The notes below the pieces were generated by a model. It ran no database searches and was not told the origin of the DNA. It saw nothing but the letters and a program-made list of their open reading frames with translations. Positions 44,693 to 56,800 of a DNA stretch of 64,000 nucleotides are shown here, in pieces; position 1 is the stretch's first letter; the number at the start of each line of letters is the position of its first letter. Origin of the DNA: Schoenoplectus triqueter (taxonomy: Eukaryota; Streptophyta; Magnoliopsida; Poales; Cyperaceae); assembly GCA_964058805.1 (NCBI GenBank), contig CAXKVV010000167.1:1-64000 (forward strand), given 5' to 3'. A program made the position numbers and the translations under genes.

Positions 44693-45666
44693 CTCATCGC
44701 AGCATTCTATGCACGAACGCTTTATTTTTAGCTTATACTCTTTATTGTTTCGTTATTCAATTTGAATATTTTAGAATTAATTTTGTATTTTTATTGTTCA
44801 CTCAAATGCTTTAGTTAAGTTATGTTATATTTTTTTTTTAGGTATAAAGATAAATGGGAGTCTTAAGTTGTTAAATTTTAAACGTTTGCAAAAGATTAAT
44901 TAAGTATATTATTTCTACTTTTGAGACAAACATGAAAATCTAAATCGTTCAACTTTAAATGTTAATTTTTCGCAATTGTGAAGGGATCAAATTATTATGA
45001 TCATTGGTGTCACATTAGCGCTTATAAAATTAAAAACTAAATAACTAATTGAAGAAGTATGTCGTAAATATCATCTTATTTATGTATACAAAAAAATATA
45101 TCATTTCAATATTATTTATATATGTATCAGACAGTAATAAAATTAACGGACAAAGTTTTACAATTTGACCTCCTTGATGACTTTTGAAATGAAAGTAAAA
45201 TCTTATGTTTTTTTATATACATTTACTTGATGAATTTTGAAATGAAATTAAAATCTTATGTTTTCTTATATACATATAATTGAGATGATGTATAATATAT
45301 TTAATAGTTTACATATATAAATTTATTTATGAATAACTAAATAGGAACAACAACATCAATTACCATGGTCATTAGGTCCCTCCTTTTAGGAATCAAGGTG
45401 TGGTTATTTACCGGAGATTCTTTATTACTTCTTGAGCGATATATATAGTTTGGTCTCATGACTGAGGTAAAATTCTATATTTGATCCTCAGACTAGCTGA
45501 TACTACTCGATCGGGCCACTAGTCAGGAAGATCTATTAGAAATTAGGATAAATATATCGATCCCCACCCCCACCGTCCCCATTCGTTGTCCCCATTCTAA
45601 ATTTCCCCTTTTTCGGAATGTATTGACTTAATAAGACTTTCCGTTTTTATATATATTTACGTGGTT
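44693..45666. other. Spacer without a gene
   Basis: A 60-bp segment with TTTTGAAATGAAA-TAAAATC is tandemly repeated near 45181-45285. Otherwise AT-rich with no protein-like frame. Confidence 0.5.
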
Positions 45667-46305
45667 AATGATTAATATAAACAGAATATGCGGTTAGAAA
45701 TTATCAGTAGGACTAAGATGTTGACAGTTATAGTTTTATTACAACACATATAAATAAAGTGCACTGCTTTAAGAATAAATATAAATTACCATTACAAAAT
45801 ATGTAAATAACATAAGATGTATATATAAATAGTGTGGAAAAAAGTTGAAGAGGCGCGTTAGTCAAGAGATGTTGACAGTTATAGTTTTATTACAACACAT
45901 ATAAATAAAGTGCACTGCTTTAAGAATAAATATAAATTACCATTACAAAACATGTAAATAACATAAGATGTATATATAAATAGTGTCGGGAAAAAGTTGA
46001 AGAGTCGCGTTAGTCAAGAGACTTTTTATCGCCGAGTCGCTGACCCAGTACAGACCAATGCAGAGGGTTGTTATAGTTTTAATCATTAATATAAACAGAA
46101 TATGCGGTTAGAAATGATCAGTAGGACTAAGATGTTGACAGTTATAGTTTTATTACAACACATATAAATAAAATGCACTGCTTTAAAAATAAATATAAAT
46201 TACCATTATAAAATATGTAAATAACATACGATGTATATATAAATAGTGTCGTAAAAAAGTTGAAGAGGCGCGTTAGTCCAGAGACTTTTTATCGCTAACT
46301 GCTGA
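45667..46305 (+). repeat. Tandem triplication of about 150-200 bp units
   Basis: Three copies start GATGTTGACAGTTATAGTTT at 45717, 45868 and 46131. Copies 1 and 3 also share the upstream segment from ATTAATATAAACAGAATATG; copies 2 and 3 share the downstream GAGACTTTTTATCGC. Unit identity is high by eye. No coding function is visible; the frame at 46206-46394 is incidental. Confidence 0.9.
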
Positions 46306-46899
46306 ATTCGCTGGATAAATGTAGAATATATGCGGTCAAACGTCTGGGGATATTTTATGGGGATAAATACTTGGGGATCATTATCAGCCTCCATCTAGAA
46401 ATTAATTAGGTTGTTTTTTTTGTTTCTGTTATGTACCATGAAGAGGTTTACAACCGGTGAGTTCTGAACTTTATCAAAACTACCGTTGTTCTTCAAGTTT
46501 TGCTTCGAAAAAGTAATTATAAATTAAAGAGATAATTTTTTGTTCCTCAAGCCTCTATCTTGTGGATCATCCTCATGCAGACATGCTAAGTACATGTTAA
46601 CTAAGTCCGACATTTCATATATATAGTTTTTTCATTATAGTATGTTCTCTATTTCTTCAATTAGATCTGGTGTATGGTATTTTCTTTTTAAATTCTCTTT
46701 TTTTTTGAAACTTATGATGTTGAAATATGTGTTTTAGATATTATAACATGTGATGTTGAACATATGGTTAGAATGTTGTGTTGTTGAATATATTATTAGA
46801 CTGACAAAGTTGTGTAAAGATATATTATAAAGTTTACTTGATGCTTTCTTAGAAAATATTATTTTTATGATTTTTAATTCTATTTTATTCTCTATTTTA
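46306..46899. other. Spacer without a gene
   Basis: AT-rich; no protein-like frame or clear repeat. Confidence 0.5.
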
Positions 46900-47500
46900 C
46901 AAAATCACATAATTCAGATAGGTAAATAATTATAAACAAGAAATCTAAATACGTGTAAAAGATATTTAAATATTCAGAACACACATCTAAATGCCTAACT
47001 AAGTAAATCACGTAATTATAAATAAAGAACTAAATACCTAGAATACATATCTAAACACTATAAAAGATAATTAATATCTATAATACATATCTAAATACCT
47101 AAATAATTAAATCATAAATAAAAAATCTAAATATCTAGAGAAGGTAATTAAATATTCAGAACATATCTAAATATTTAAATAAGTAAATCACATAATCCTA
47201 AACAAAACAAATCTAAATATCTATAAAAGATAATTAAATACTCATGATATATATCTAATTACCTAAATAAGTAAATCACTTATGAGTAAAATATAAATGT
47301 AAATACCTAGAACATATAATTAGTTAGATAATTAGATAATATATTTAAATACATAGAATAGATAGTTAAATATGCATCATATATATCTCAGTACCTAATA
47401 CAACTAAATCATATAATCCTGAAATAGAAATCTAAATATCCAGAATATTTATTTAAATACCTAGAATAGATATATAAATACCTAAATGATGTAATTACCT
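46900..47500. repeat. Degenerate AT-rich minisatellite (TCTAAATACCTA)
   Basis: A phrase close to AAGTAAATCACATAATCCTAAA recurs near 46900, 46998, 47101, 47184, 47268 and 47404, with many (A)TCTAAATACCTAGAATA-like subrepeats between. Units are about 85-135 bp and strongly diverged. Confidence 0.65.
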
Positions 47501-48715
47501 ACAATAGTTTGGGTTTGCAGAAGAATAAGCACGTGTGTGCGTGCTTCAGCGATATTTTCCCAAAATTGAAAGTCCATTGCGAGGGATTTCTTGAGGATTT
47601 ACGTTAGGCGCCATTAGTCGCGTTCTAAATTAAATAAGTAGAAATATGAAGCTCAAAATGTTTTCAAGTGAATAAAAGTTTTATATTAAGTAAAATTTAA
47701 ACATATATATTTTTAAATATCAAAGATGTGTATAATAATAAGTAATATAATGAAGCACATGATAATTTATAAATAATAATTTAAAAATTATGGATAATTT
47801 TATGAGTTAAATTTTATTTTAGACATATTCCACTTATATTAAATATGAGGAGAAAATTATATATGAGTATTGGATAAAAGTAATGTGAGTTTTAAACAAA
47901 ATCAATAGTAGAAAGTATTGATGATGTGATATAATTAAATAGTTTAATCCCTTTTATACGTATATGTATTATGAATTAGCAACCATTCCGGTTATATGAG
48001 GTAATAAAATTTTAATTTGTAAAGTTTAACGTTATCACATCCATCATGATTCATGTACTCAACAACGTAGTAGGTCTTAAAAATATTACAAACTACAATA
48101 ACTCTGAAAATAAATGTCTTACACAATCTGATATGTTTTCATTTCTGTATAAGTAGCAAATATCTCTCTCACCCACAATCTCAGGTATCATATATTACAT
48201 AATTATGTTGCTTCTATCGCATATTGAACTAATTAGATTGGTGCCAAAAATAATATTAGGACTAATAATCGGTTTAATTTTGATTTAATTAGAAACTCAT
48301 CGAGCTAATCGGATTCTTCGGCGATGTTGAATATAAATAATATGATGGATATGATTTTTTGGAGATAGAGGGAAGAAATGCACTAAGTAAACTCTTAATA
48401 ATATCTCTACTACATTACAACAGATATAACTTTTTATATAGAGCTAAAATATCAAAAAATATTAAAATTCGAAATAAATGACAAAATAGAAAACGAGACA
48501 GCTCAATCAAATCTGACATTTGTTCACTAAAATAGTCATAAATTTCTCTAAAAAAACTCCAAATGATTTGCAACTTAGACCAATAAAAATTAGACTTTAA
48601 GAGTTAATTTCATAATTCATTCACTAAAAATTAAGTTCGAATGACCTTTTAAATTTACTTATTAATTAGCCTTAAAATTTATTGACTACACAAAACACTA
48701 ATTAAGTTTATATTT
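47501..48715. other. Spacer downstream of the bHLH gene
   Basis: AT-rich; it includes the 3' flank of the bHLH gene. No other gene seen. Confidence 0.5.
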
Positions 48716-51247
48716 TTAACTGGTGATAGCAGCCTCAATTTTCCCCTTCAATCGAACACTATCCATCTCGTCAGTCTGAAAAAATAACAAGTCCTTATCA
48801 ATGTAAAATTATAAGAAAATAATATCGCAAACAAACAAAAATAAAACAGTGAAAATTCAATTTGCTACCCGTATAAAAATTATTGCCTAATTTTTACTTA
48901 TTATATTCCATAACCGCAATAATGAATCCTAATCATGATTTATATATTTTATTAGATTGCGCCATCTGGAGGACAGATGAAAATAATTTAAATCCTTAAT
49001 TTCAACCAACTCCTGTATATTCCTATTAAACAATTGACAAGAGGTCGAATCTACATCCACAGGCCTTTAAGTAATTAAAAAAATATCTGCAAATCTGAAA
49101 ATAATAGACATGAAATGTGGATCTCAGTTACTCGTTGTAATAGTATAATCAGAAACTTAATTTTGTACTGTGCAACTAACTGCTTGTCCGAGATAAGTCG
49201 TTTTCATTTTCAATCAGCACGTGAAATTTGTGCTTGGAAATGAAAACGGTACCAAATTTGGCGCATAAAATATAACAAACAACTTTTAATTAGGTGTGAT
49301 ATTCTAACTTCCAAGTGGCTGTAATAATTTATTGTCACGTGTCCCCTTCAGAAATTTTAGTCTTAATTTCCCACGTTTCCATGTGCCCTTTCAGACTTGA
49401 ACATTTCGTCAGGTTTTATAAATAATTTTACCCATGTGATTCTTTCAATTAATTATTACACGTGCAACATATATGCATAAGAGGACCAATCTACTTACCA
49501 TGGTGCATATTTTATTTGTGCAAAAAGTTTTTGTGATTGTTCACTTCAAAAACATATTAAAAAAATAATAATAATAAATAAATAAAACAAAAGAAAGAAG
49601 TGAGAGGCAGTTAAACAGGGAGAAGCCTTTTCTACATATGTCAATGAAAGAGATGGTCATTACATAGGAATTTAGTATCCGCAACCTCTTTAGTCTTAAC
49701 CAACACAAAATACATTCAATTCATTTTATTTCACTTTTTAGATGGTAAAGAGTAAAGAGTAAAGACCCAAGTCAACTTAATTACTTTTCAAGGTCAAGAG
49801 TTCTAGCTCACCATGAATATATGCTGATGTCATGCTTATCTTAATTTAGTGGAGAGTATTAACTTACTTAGAAATAATGAAAAAAGAGAGAGAGAGAGAG
49901 AGAGAAGAATATATATAAAAGTGGTTATATATACCTCAACAAATAGAGTATGTAGAAGGCTGCCTGACATGGCTGTAATACTAGCGGTGATAATTTTAAG
50001 GTGAAGTGATTCAAAGACTTGACATAGCTTGGCCATGGTGCCTGCTTTCTTGTTGCATGTCAGGCTAACGGTTAATATGTTGTTGCCAATTGGTGATACT
50101 TTCAGCTGTGAAATTGAAGTCAAGATTTGTGCATGTGAAAATAAATTACTAAACAAATTAATGCTCGAGTTAGAACGTAATGAAAGTTTAGACCCTCGAA
50201 TAGTCCAAAATATATAATATATAGATACAAATTTCAAATTTACTTATGACTTTCATGCAAAAATATTTTAAACTGATTGTACTGTACTAGATTTTGGTTG
50301 AAGAATTATTCACACTTTTGCTATAAAAATTAGATTTGATCCAATTAGAGAGTTTTAATTATAGTTGTCTTATCTAACAGTTAATATGCACTAGATATGT
50401 TTATTTTTGGAAGTGACTATATATGTTATATGTACCTCGACGAGTTCAATGGTGGAAGATGATGATGTCGACATTGCCTTCTTCTTCATCGGAGGCGAGA
50501 ATCTCATCAAATGGTCAATATCACTACTTTCATCGCTCACACTACGCTTTGTTTCATTCATCAATCCGAGCTCTCGTATCTCTGCATCCAGCTTCTTCTC
50601 CTCTTCTTGCAGCACTTGGATGTAATTGATCGCGTCTTTTATTATCGACGCCTTATCCATCTTCAATCAATATACACAATTTGTTTAGACCTTTTTTTTG
50701 CTTTAAGGATCAAATTTTGAGCTTTCAATTTTGCCATCATCATCTTGAAATTAATTAATTATTGATTAACTCACCTTTGTGATATTAGGCACGACGCTTC
50801 GGAGCATGTATAGTTTCTCGTTGAGCTTCTTTCGCCGATTTCTCTCCATCATTATTGCTTTGTTTGGGGTTGTCGATTTAGAAGTTGAATTAGGAGAAGG
50901 AATACATTCAGCCACTGATGTGGTGCCCTCCGGCGAGCTAGACTCGTAGTAGCACGACAATGTGTCCTCTAATCCATACATACTGCACAATTAGATAATT
51001 AATTATCAAATTTTATAACAATTCATTTACAGTAGTACAATTAACAATTGGAAAATCATTAATTAGACTTTGTGAATGCTTCTTTATGCTCTTTGAATGA
51101 CCCAATAGGGGAAATTCATGAAGGCATGAGAAATTAATTATCTTAATGAATGATTAATTCCTTAATTAATTACCTGCCAAACTCTTCATTTTCGAAGAAC
51201 ATCTTGGTTTCCCAGTATGAGAAGTACTCTGTTTCAATGTCTTCCAT
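48716..51247 (-). CDS. bHLH transcription factor (bHLH35/bHLH27-like), five exons
   Basis: Nuclear DNA-binding regulator of the plant bHLH family with a C-terminal ACT-like dimerisation domain. Exons on the minus strand: 51247-51174 (74 nt, [18 protein letters not shown]), 50982-50775 (208), 50660-50436 (225), 50105-49935 (171) and 48775-48716 (60 with TAA). All introns have GT/AG ends; introns 1-4 are 191, 114, 330 and 1159 bp. After the phase-2 first junction the rest are phase 0. The product is 245 residues. The basic region is 66-78 ([13 protein letters not shown]) with Glu71 and Arg74/Arg75 for E-box contact, helix-loop-helix about 79-125 across [15 protein letters not shown], and the ACT-like part about 170-238. 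The last exon, [19 protein letters not shown], fits the family's C-terminus, though it stops a little early. The join of exon 2 to exon 3 restores NITKMDKAS. Confidence 0.92.
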
Positions 51248-51369
51248 TTTCTTTTCTTTTTTCTCTCTCTCTAAAGCACACTCTCTCACTCACAACTACT
51301 TTCTCTATCCTTTTCAAACAATTCTATCTGTTTCTCTGCGTTAGCTTCGTCCAGAGAAACACGGCTCTG

Positions 51370-51377
51370 TTATATAG
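51370..51377 (-). promoter_or_regulatory. TATA box of the bHLH gene
   Basis: Minus-strand CTATATAA lies 123-130 bp upstream of the ATG (51245-51247) and is followed by a CT-rich leader. A G-box CACGTG lies further upstream at 51540-51545. Positions suit a plant core promoter; transcription start would be near 51343. Confidence 0.6.
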
Positions 51378-53372
51378 TAGGAGAACTGAGAAGAAAGTCA
51401 AGAACTACGATACCAGGTGTAGCATTTAATGCAATACACCGATAAAACGAGTGTCCCCATCCCGTGTGGAAAGAATGGGTCCACGTATCCGCGTCGAGAC
51501 AAGATGTAAGGGGCCTCCTCCCTGTTGTTTCTATTTTCACACGTGAAGCTTATGACACGCAATTTTTATCTGCAGTTGTTTTGATTGGAAAGATGAGAGT
51601 AAGCCTTTAAATTTTATAATTATTTATAAAAAAAATTATTGGGATTTTAAATTCATAATTTCTCATACAGAAAATGTTATTTTTTGTTATTAAATCAAAG
51701 GTCGGTTCTTTTTTATCTGCACTTGTTGAAAGATCAATCACATATTTGCATGTTTCTAATTTGTTTGTTTAATTATTTAAATATCTGAAAGAGGATATAC
51801 ATATTATGCTGTGCACGTCCATCTGACAAACTATTTGCGACCTTTTTTGCGGTGTATAAAATTTTCTATCTAGTTGATTCTAATTATTTGAATATTAATT
51901 AGTAAAAAAAATTAGGCGACAGCTATCTAATTGTTACATAGAAAATTACATGTCTAAAGAAATCCGTATTAGCTTAAAAGAATAATACATTGCTAAGTAA
52001 GTGTCATGATTAAGAAAAGTATTTTTTTTTAGAATATTCTTTCAAATATCTTTTGTAGAAAGGAAACTATCTTTTCAACTTTAAAGCGACGATATATATT
52101 ATCAATGGAATAGTATAGTAATAATTATTACTTGAGTCGTCTTCCTCAAATTCCTTCAACTGCTTTATGTGAATAAAAAATATGCACTCTATAATGTCCA
52201 AATATGTACATTTTTTTAATAATTAAGTATCTGATGCGTATTTACTGTACAGATATATGATACCGGAGAGTTTTAATCTTGAAAATGTATGTGTAAAATT
52301 GTGAAGTCCTGTTTATGTAGGTCAATGACATCTATGTATAGGCTCAAGCTAGAGTGATGACTTATTTTAGAACGTCAAACGAATCGAACTCGAACGAGCT
52401 GGACATAATTCTAAATCAATTTGAATATTTTTTTGTGAATAGCACGAATTTAATAAAACTACTTTATTATTCAATAGCATTATCATTATTAATCTCATTA
52501 TTATTAATAATAGTTATATTAATATTATTATTATAATTAGTAGTGCTATTAGCATTGTTGTTGTTGTTATTACTATCTGTTGTTATTTTAATTATAATTA
52601 TTATTAACATTCAATTCAAACTCACGAACCTATTTCAAATGAGTTGGGCACGATACAAATTTGATTTAAAGCGGATTTGAATTGAGTTGTTTTCCAAATT
52701 AAACTCGAATGAGTCACGAGCTACGAACAAAAGTTGGAGCCATACCTCTGTTTGTTTGTTCTTTTTTTCGGACAGGTTGTTAGACTTATGTACTCATCTC
52801 TTAGGTGTCATCCATAACATCAGCGGTATTGAATATGAGGAGAAACTGAGCCCAAGTTGTTGGGTCTATTAAGGGTGAAACTAGTGTTGGTGTCGTACAA
52901 ACACCTTTTTAATCAACTAAAAAAGATAAAAAATTTCCTTCATGATGCAGTGAAAAAAACTTCTTTTGATCCGCACCTTATTTTCTTGGCTCAAACACTC
53001 ATACCGATCGTTTATGATTCCCCATCAATCTATCACTATATATTTTATGATTTTCAGAATTAATTTATTTTTATCTCTTTTTTTTTGCTTTAACAGGACG
53101 AATGAAGTACCATTAATTAATTTCCAATTTTTTTCTCTTTTAGATGTTTGTTACACTATCATGAGTACTTGAAACGCGGTTTCCCTTGATCAATTGAAAC
53201 ACAAATGCATGAGCAGGATTTCATTAATAACGGAGCAATTTCACGATCATGAGAGGCATTAATTTTTTTTTAAAGTATGACATTAATCAAACTTCCATAT
53301 GTTCGGTAATTTATTTTTTTAAACAGTTCTAAAATTATGATACTGGCTAATTGTTCTTTTTTCCCCTAAATA
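51378..53372. other. Spacer between the bHLH gene and the copia element
   Basis: Contains the bHLH upstream region, an ATT/TTA-rich stretch at 52460-52610, and short uninformative open frames. No second gene is supported. Confidence 0.5.
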
Positions 53373-53377
53373 CATTC
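53373..53377. repeat. Target-site duplication, left (CATTC)
   Basis: The five bases before the left LTR, CATTC, are repeated exactly after the right LTR at 58571-58575, which is the 5-bp duplication expected of copia integration. Confidence 0.95.
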
Positions 53378-53548
53378 TGTTGAGATATTGTATGTTTTAC
53401 GGGTTTCTTAGGGTTTCTAGGGACCTAGAGATAAATAGGTTAAAAGTCAGGGAGTTATTTGTAAGAAGACATGTAAGGCTTATATAAGCCCAAAGGACCA
53501 TTATTCAATACACAGAAAATATTTTGCACTTTTCAGTTTTATTCAATA
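53378..53548 (+). repeat. Left LTR
   Basis: 171 bp, TGTTGAGATATTG to CAGTTTTATTCAATA; it ends TA instead of the usual CA, as does the right LTR. A TATA box CTTATATAAG lies at 53479-53488, so transcription should start about 30 bp later. It also carries TTAGGGTTTCTAGGG, a telo-box-like word. Confidence 0.97.
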
Positions 53549-53585
53549 TGGTATCAAAGTCAAAAACCCTAGGTTAACCCCTCTT

Positions 53586-53670
53586 CCACTGTAGCCGCCG
53601 ACACTGTAGCCGACGACACTGTAGCGTCGCGCACTGTAGCCGACGACACTGTAGCACCGCCACTGTAGAC
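53586..53670 (+). repeat. 15-bp repeats in the copia leader
   Basis: CACTGTAGC (last copy CACTGTAGA) starts at 53587, 53602, 53617, 53632, 53647 and 53661, a 15-bp period, with spacers such as CGACGA. It lies between the primer-binding site and the gag start. Its role is unknown; packaging or translation control would be guesses. Confidence 0.92.
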
Positions 53671-53874
53671 CGCCGCCGTCAGGACCAGATCTGTTCTGAT
53701 CTGGTCAGATCCGACAGGTGCTAGTTGGCTGAAGAGGCCGGCGTGGGGGGCCGATACCTCACGATACCCGAGAAGCGGGATTGATCGGGCTTGCTGACTA
53801 GTCGGCTCGAATCTTGATGACATAAATCAAGATTGAGTCAAGAAAGAGATAGAGAGTGAGTTTAAGCTGGAGTT

Positions 53875-56800
53875 ATGGCAGAGGAAGGTAAGAATCCAAT
53901 GGAGGGGGTGATGGCGAAGCTGAGCGCCACTGAGCTCCAGATGCTGATGCGAGCGTTCAGTGTGGCTGCGAACGAGAGCACACCTAGACCCGTGCAGAGG
54001 ATAGATCTTCCAGTGCTTGACAGGAAGCTTGATGGATCAGCTTCGTACTTGAGCTGGTCGCGTCGGGTGAAGTACACTCTGGAGGGTAAGGATCTGGAGG
54101 GGTACTTGACCGGGGACAAAATTGAGCCAGCTGAGGGATCTCCAGCGAGGGCAGAGTGGAAGTCCACTCATATGACAGTATATATGTGGCTTCTGAGTTC
54201 ATTGACTCCCTCTATTGCTTCCACAGTGGATGGCATAGAGCGGGTCAAGGATGTCTGGGAGAAACTGAAGAGAACTTATGATGGAGTGGGAAACAATCTG
54301 AGGGTGTTCCAGATTGAGAGAGAGATAGAGGCAGTAGTGCAGGGAGATAGATCGATTCAGGAGTATGCCACAGATCTGGAGCGATTGTGGGCAGATTATG
54401 ATCATTTCTTGCCAGCCGCATGCTGTAGGGATCCTGAGTGTCAGAGAGGGGCACGTGATACTCAGAGGAGGACTATGCATTTCATGAGGGGGTTGAGCCC
54501 GGCATTTGAGCTGAGGTGCGCAGGGTTATTAGCACAGCCGAAGATTCCCTCACTGGAGGAGACGATTTCGGCCATGATACAGGAGGAGAGCAGGATTGGG
54601 CTCCAGTCTGGTACGGTAGGACTTCCGGGGGTGAAGTCAGCACTTGCAGTCTCCAAGTCAGGTAATACCGGGTACAGGGGCGAGACTCGGGAGTGTTATA
54701 ACTGCGGTGAGGTAGGCCACCTGAAGCAGTTTTGCACTAAGCCACCGAAGGAGAGGAACTTGGGAGGAAGAGGTCAGTCTGGAGGTCGTGGCCGAGGCAG
54801 AGGTGGCCGGAGGGGTGGAAGAGGAGGCTACCAGGCACATCTGACGGTAGCAGAGGAGGAGAGTGAGGAGACTGTGGTCTTTACTGAGGAGGATCAGGAG
54901 TTTCTAGAGATATTGAAGAGGAAGCAGAAAGCAGCGGGTGAAGGGAAGCGTGCGCTCGATGATGCATCCACCTCATGTTCCTTAAGGGGTAACATTGCTT
55001 CCTTTGCTCACTCAGCCTCAGGTATTGGTGATACACTTGCTCTTGCATCCATATCTACCACCAGAGCACCAGATTGGATAGTTGACTCTGGTGCGTCTCG
55101 ACATGTGACTGGTGCTGCTAGGGAGTTTTCTTCCTATACTCACCTAGCAGTCCCAGAAAGCATCCAGACGGCCGATGGTACGGCTCAACCGGTAATTGGT
55201 AAGGGTACCGTGCAATGTACCAACACTTTGACATTGTCTAATGTTTTGCATGCTCCTTCCTTTCCTGTGAATCTTTTGTCCATAAGTGCCATTATATCAC
55301 AACTAAAATGTGTGGTTTTGTTTGATATTCCAAAGGTGATCTTCCAGGAGAAGGAGACCGGCAGGCGACTTGGGACTGGCACATGGCATAGTGGCTTGTG
55401 GTACCTGGATAGGGAGAATATGGACTCGGCTCTTTCATCCATTGTGGAGGGTACAGGAGGAGTTGGAAAGAGTGTGGAGGACTTACTGCTGCTCCATCAT
55501 AGGCGCTTAGGTCACCCCTCTTTTTCTGTTTTGGGTAGGTTGTATCCGCCTTTGTTTGAAAAGGCTAATAAGGAAAAATTATTTTGTGATGCGTGTGAGT
55601 TGGGGAAACACACGAGGAGTTCATATTCTAGTTCTGGGAGTAGGAGTTCTTTTGTTTTTGACTTAGTGCATTCTGATGTATGGGGGCCTTGTCCCACAAC
55701 TGCTGTGAATGGATTTAGATACTTTGTTTCTTTCATTGATTGTTTTTCTCGTGTGACTTGGCTTTATCTGATGAAAAATAAGAGTGATGTGTTTGCTTGT
55801 TTCAAAGACTTCCACAAAGGGATTCAAACCCAATATGGTGCAGTTGTGAAGGTATTAAGGTCTGATAATGGGACGGAGTACACCAACAAGGCGTTTGGGG
55901 AGTACTTGTCATCTCATGGGATACAACATCAAACCACCTGTCCATACACACCAGAGCAGAATGGGGTAGCCGAACGGAAGAACAGACATCTCCTTGAGAT
56001 TACTCGGAGCTTGATGATGTCAATGAAGGTACCAAAATACTTGTGGGGGCAAGCAGTTCTGACAGCGGCCTACTTGATCAATAGGATGCCCTCGCGGGTA
56101 TTGGATTGGAAATCGCCGATTGAGATGTTGAAAGGCAGGAATGAGGATGTTTTGCCTCTCAAAACCTTTGGCTGTGTGTGCTTTGTACAAAATAACAGAC
56201 CAAATATGGGAAAACTAGATCCAAGGGCGGTGAAGTGTGTGTTCGTTGGGTATTCGGCTACTCAGAAAGGGTATGTGTGCTGGAGTCCGGTAGAGAGAAG
56301 ATTGTTTGTTAGCATGGATGTCACATTTAGAGAGCTTGAACCATACTACTCTGATCCAGTCGCATCGTCCTTTGGTGACTCGCTCGATACAGGAGGTATG
56401 AGGCGAGAGGGGGAGGGTGATAGTAGTAGTGAGAGGAGGATGGTGAGTGTGGGGGATATTCCTTGTCCGCTTGTGGATTCGGTTATGGTACCGGTTGTGG
56501 AGACCGAATCGGGAAATGATGAAACTCAGACTCAGGGGGAGTTAAGGGTGTATACGAGAAGAAGAAAGCAGAATGAGGAAGCAGTGCCTACAGTGCCACT
56601 TGTGCCAAATCCCTCGTCCCTGCCTCCTCCAACTCCTGAGACACCTACACCATCCACCTCAGATTCAGAGTACACAGGTGATATGATTCCTCTTTCTCCT
56701 CCTCCCACTCTCCTATCGATAAGGAGGACTTCTCGCAGCAATGCAGGAGTTCCCCCTGAACGATATGGTTTTCCACATGATATTGCTCAGTTTGTCTTTT

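Noticed and set aside
53862..54167. Minus-strand frames across the copia element, here and up to 58244
   Set aside because: Shadows of the gag-pol frame.
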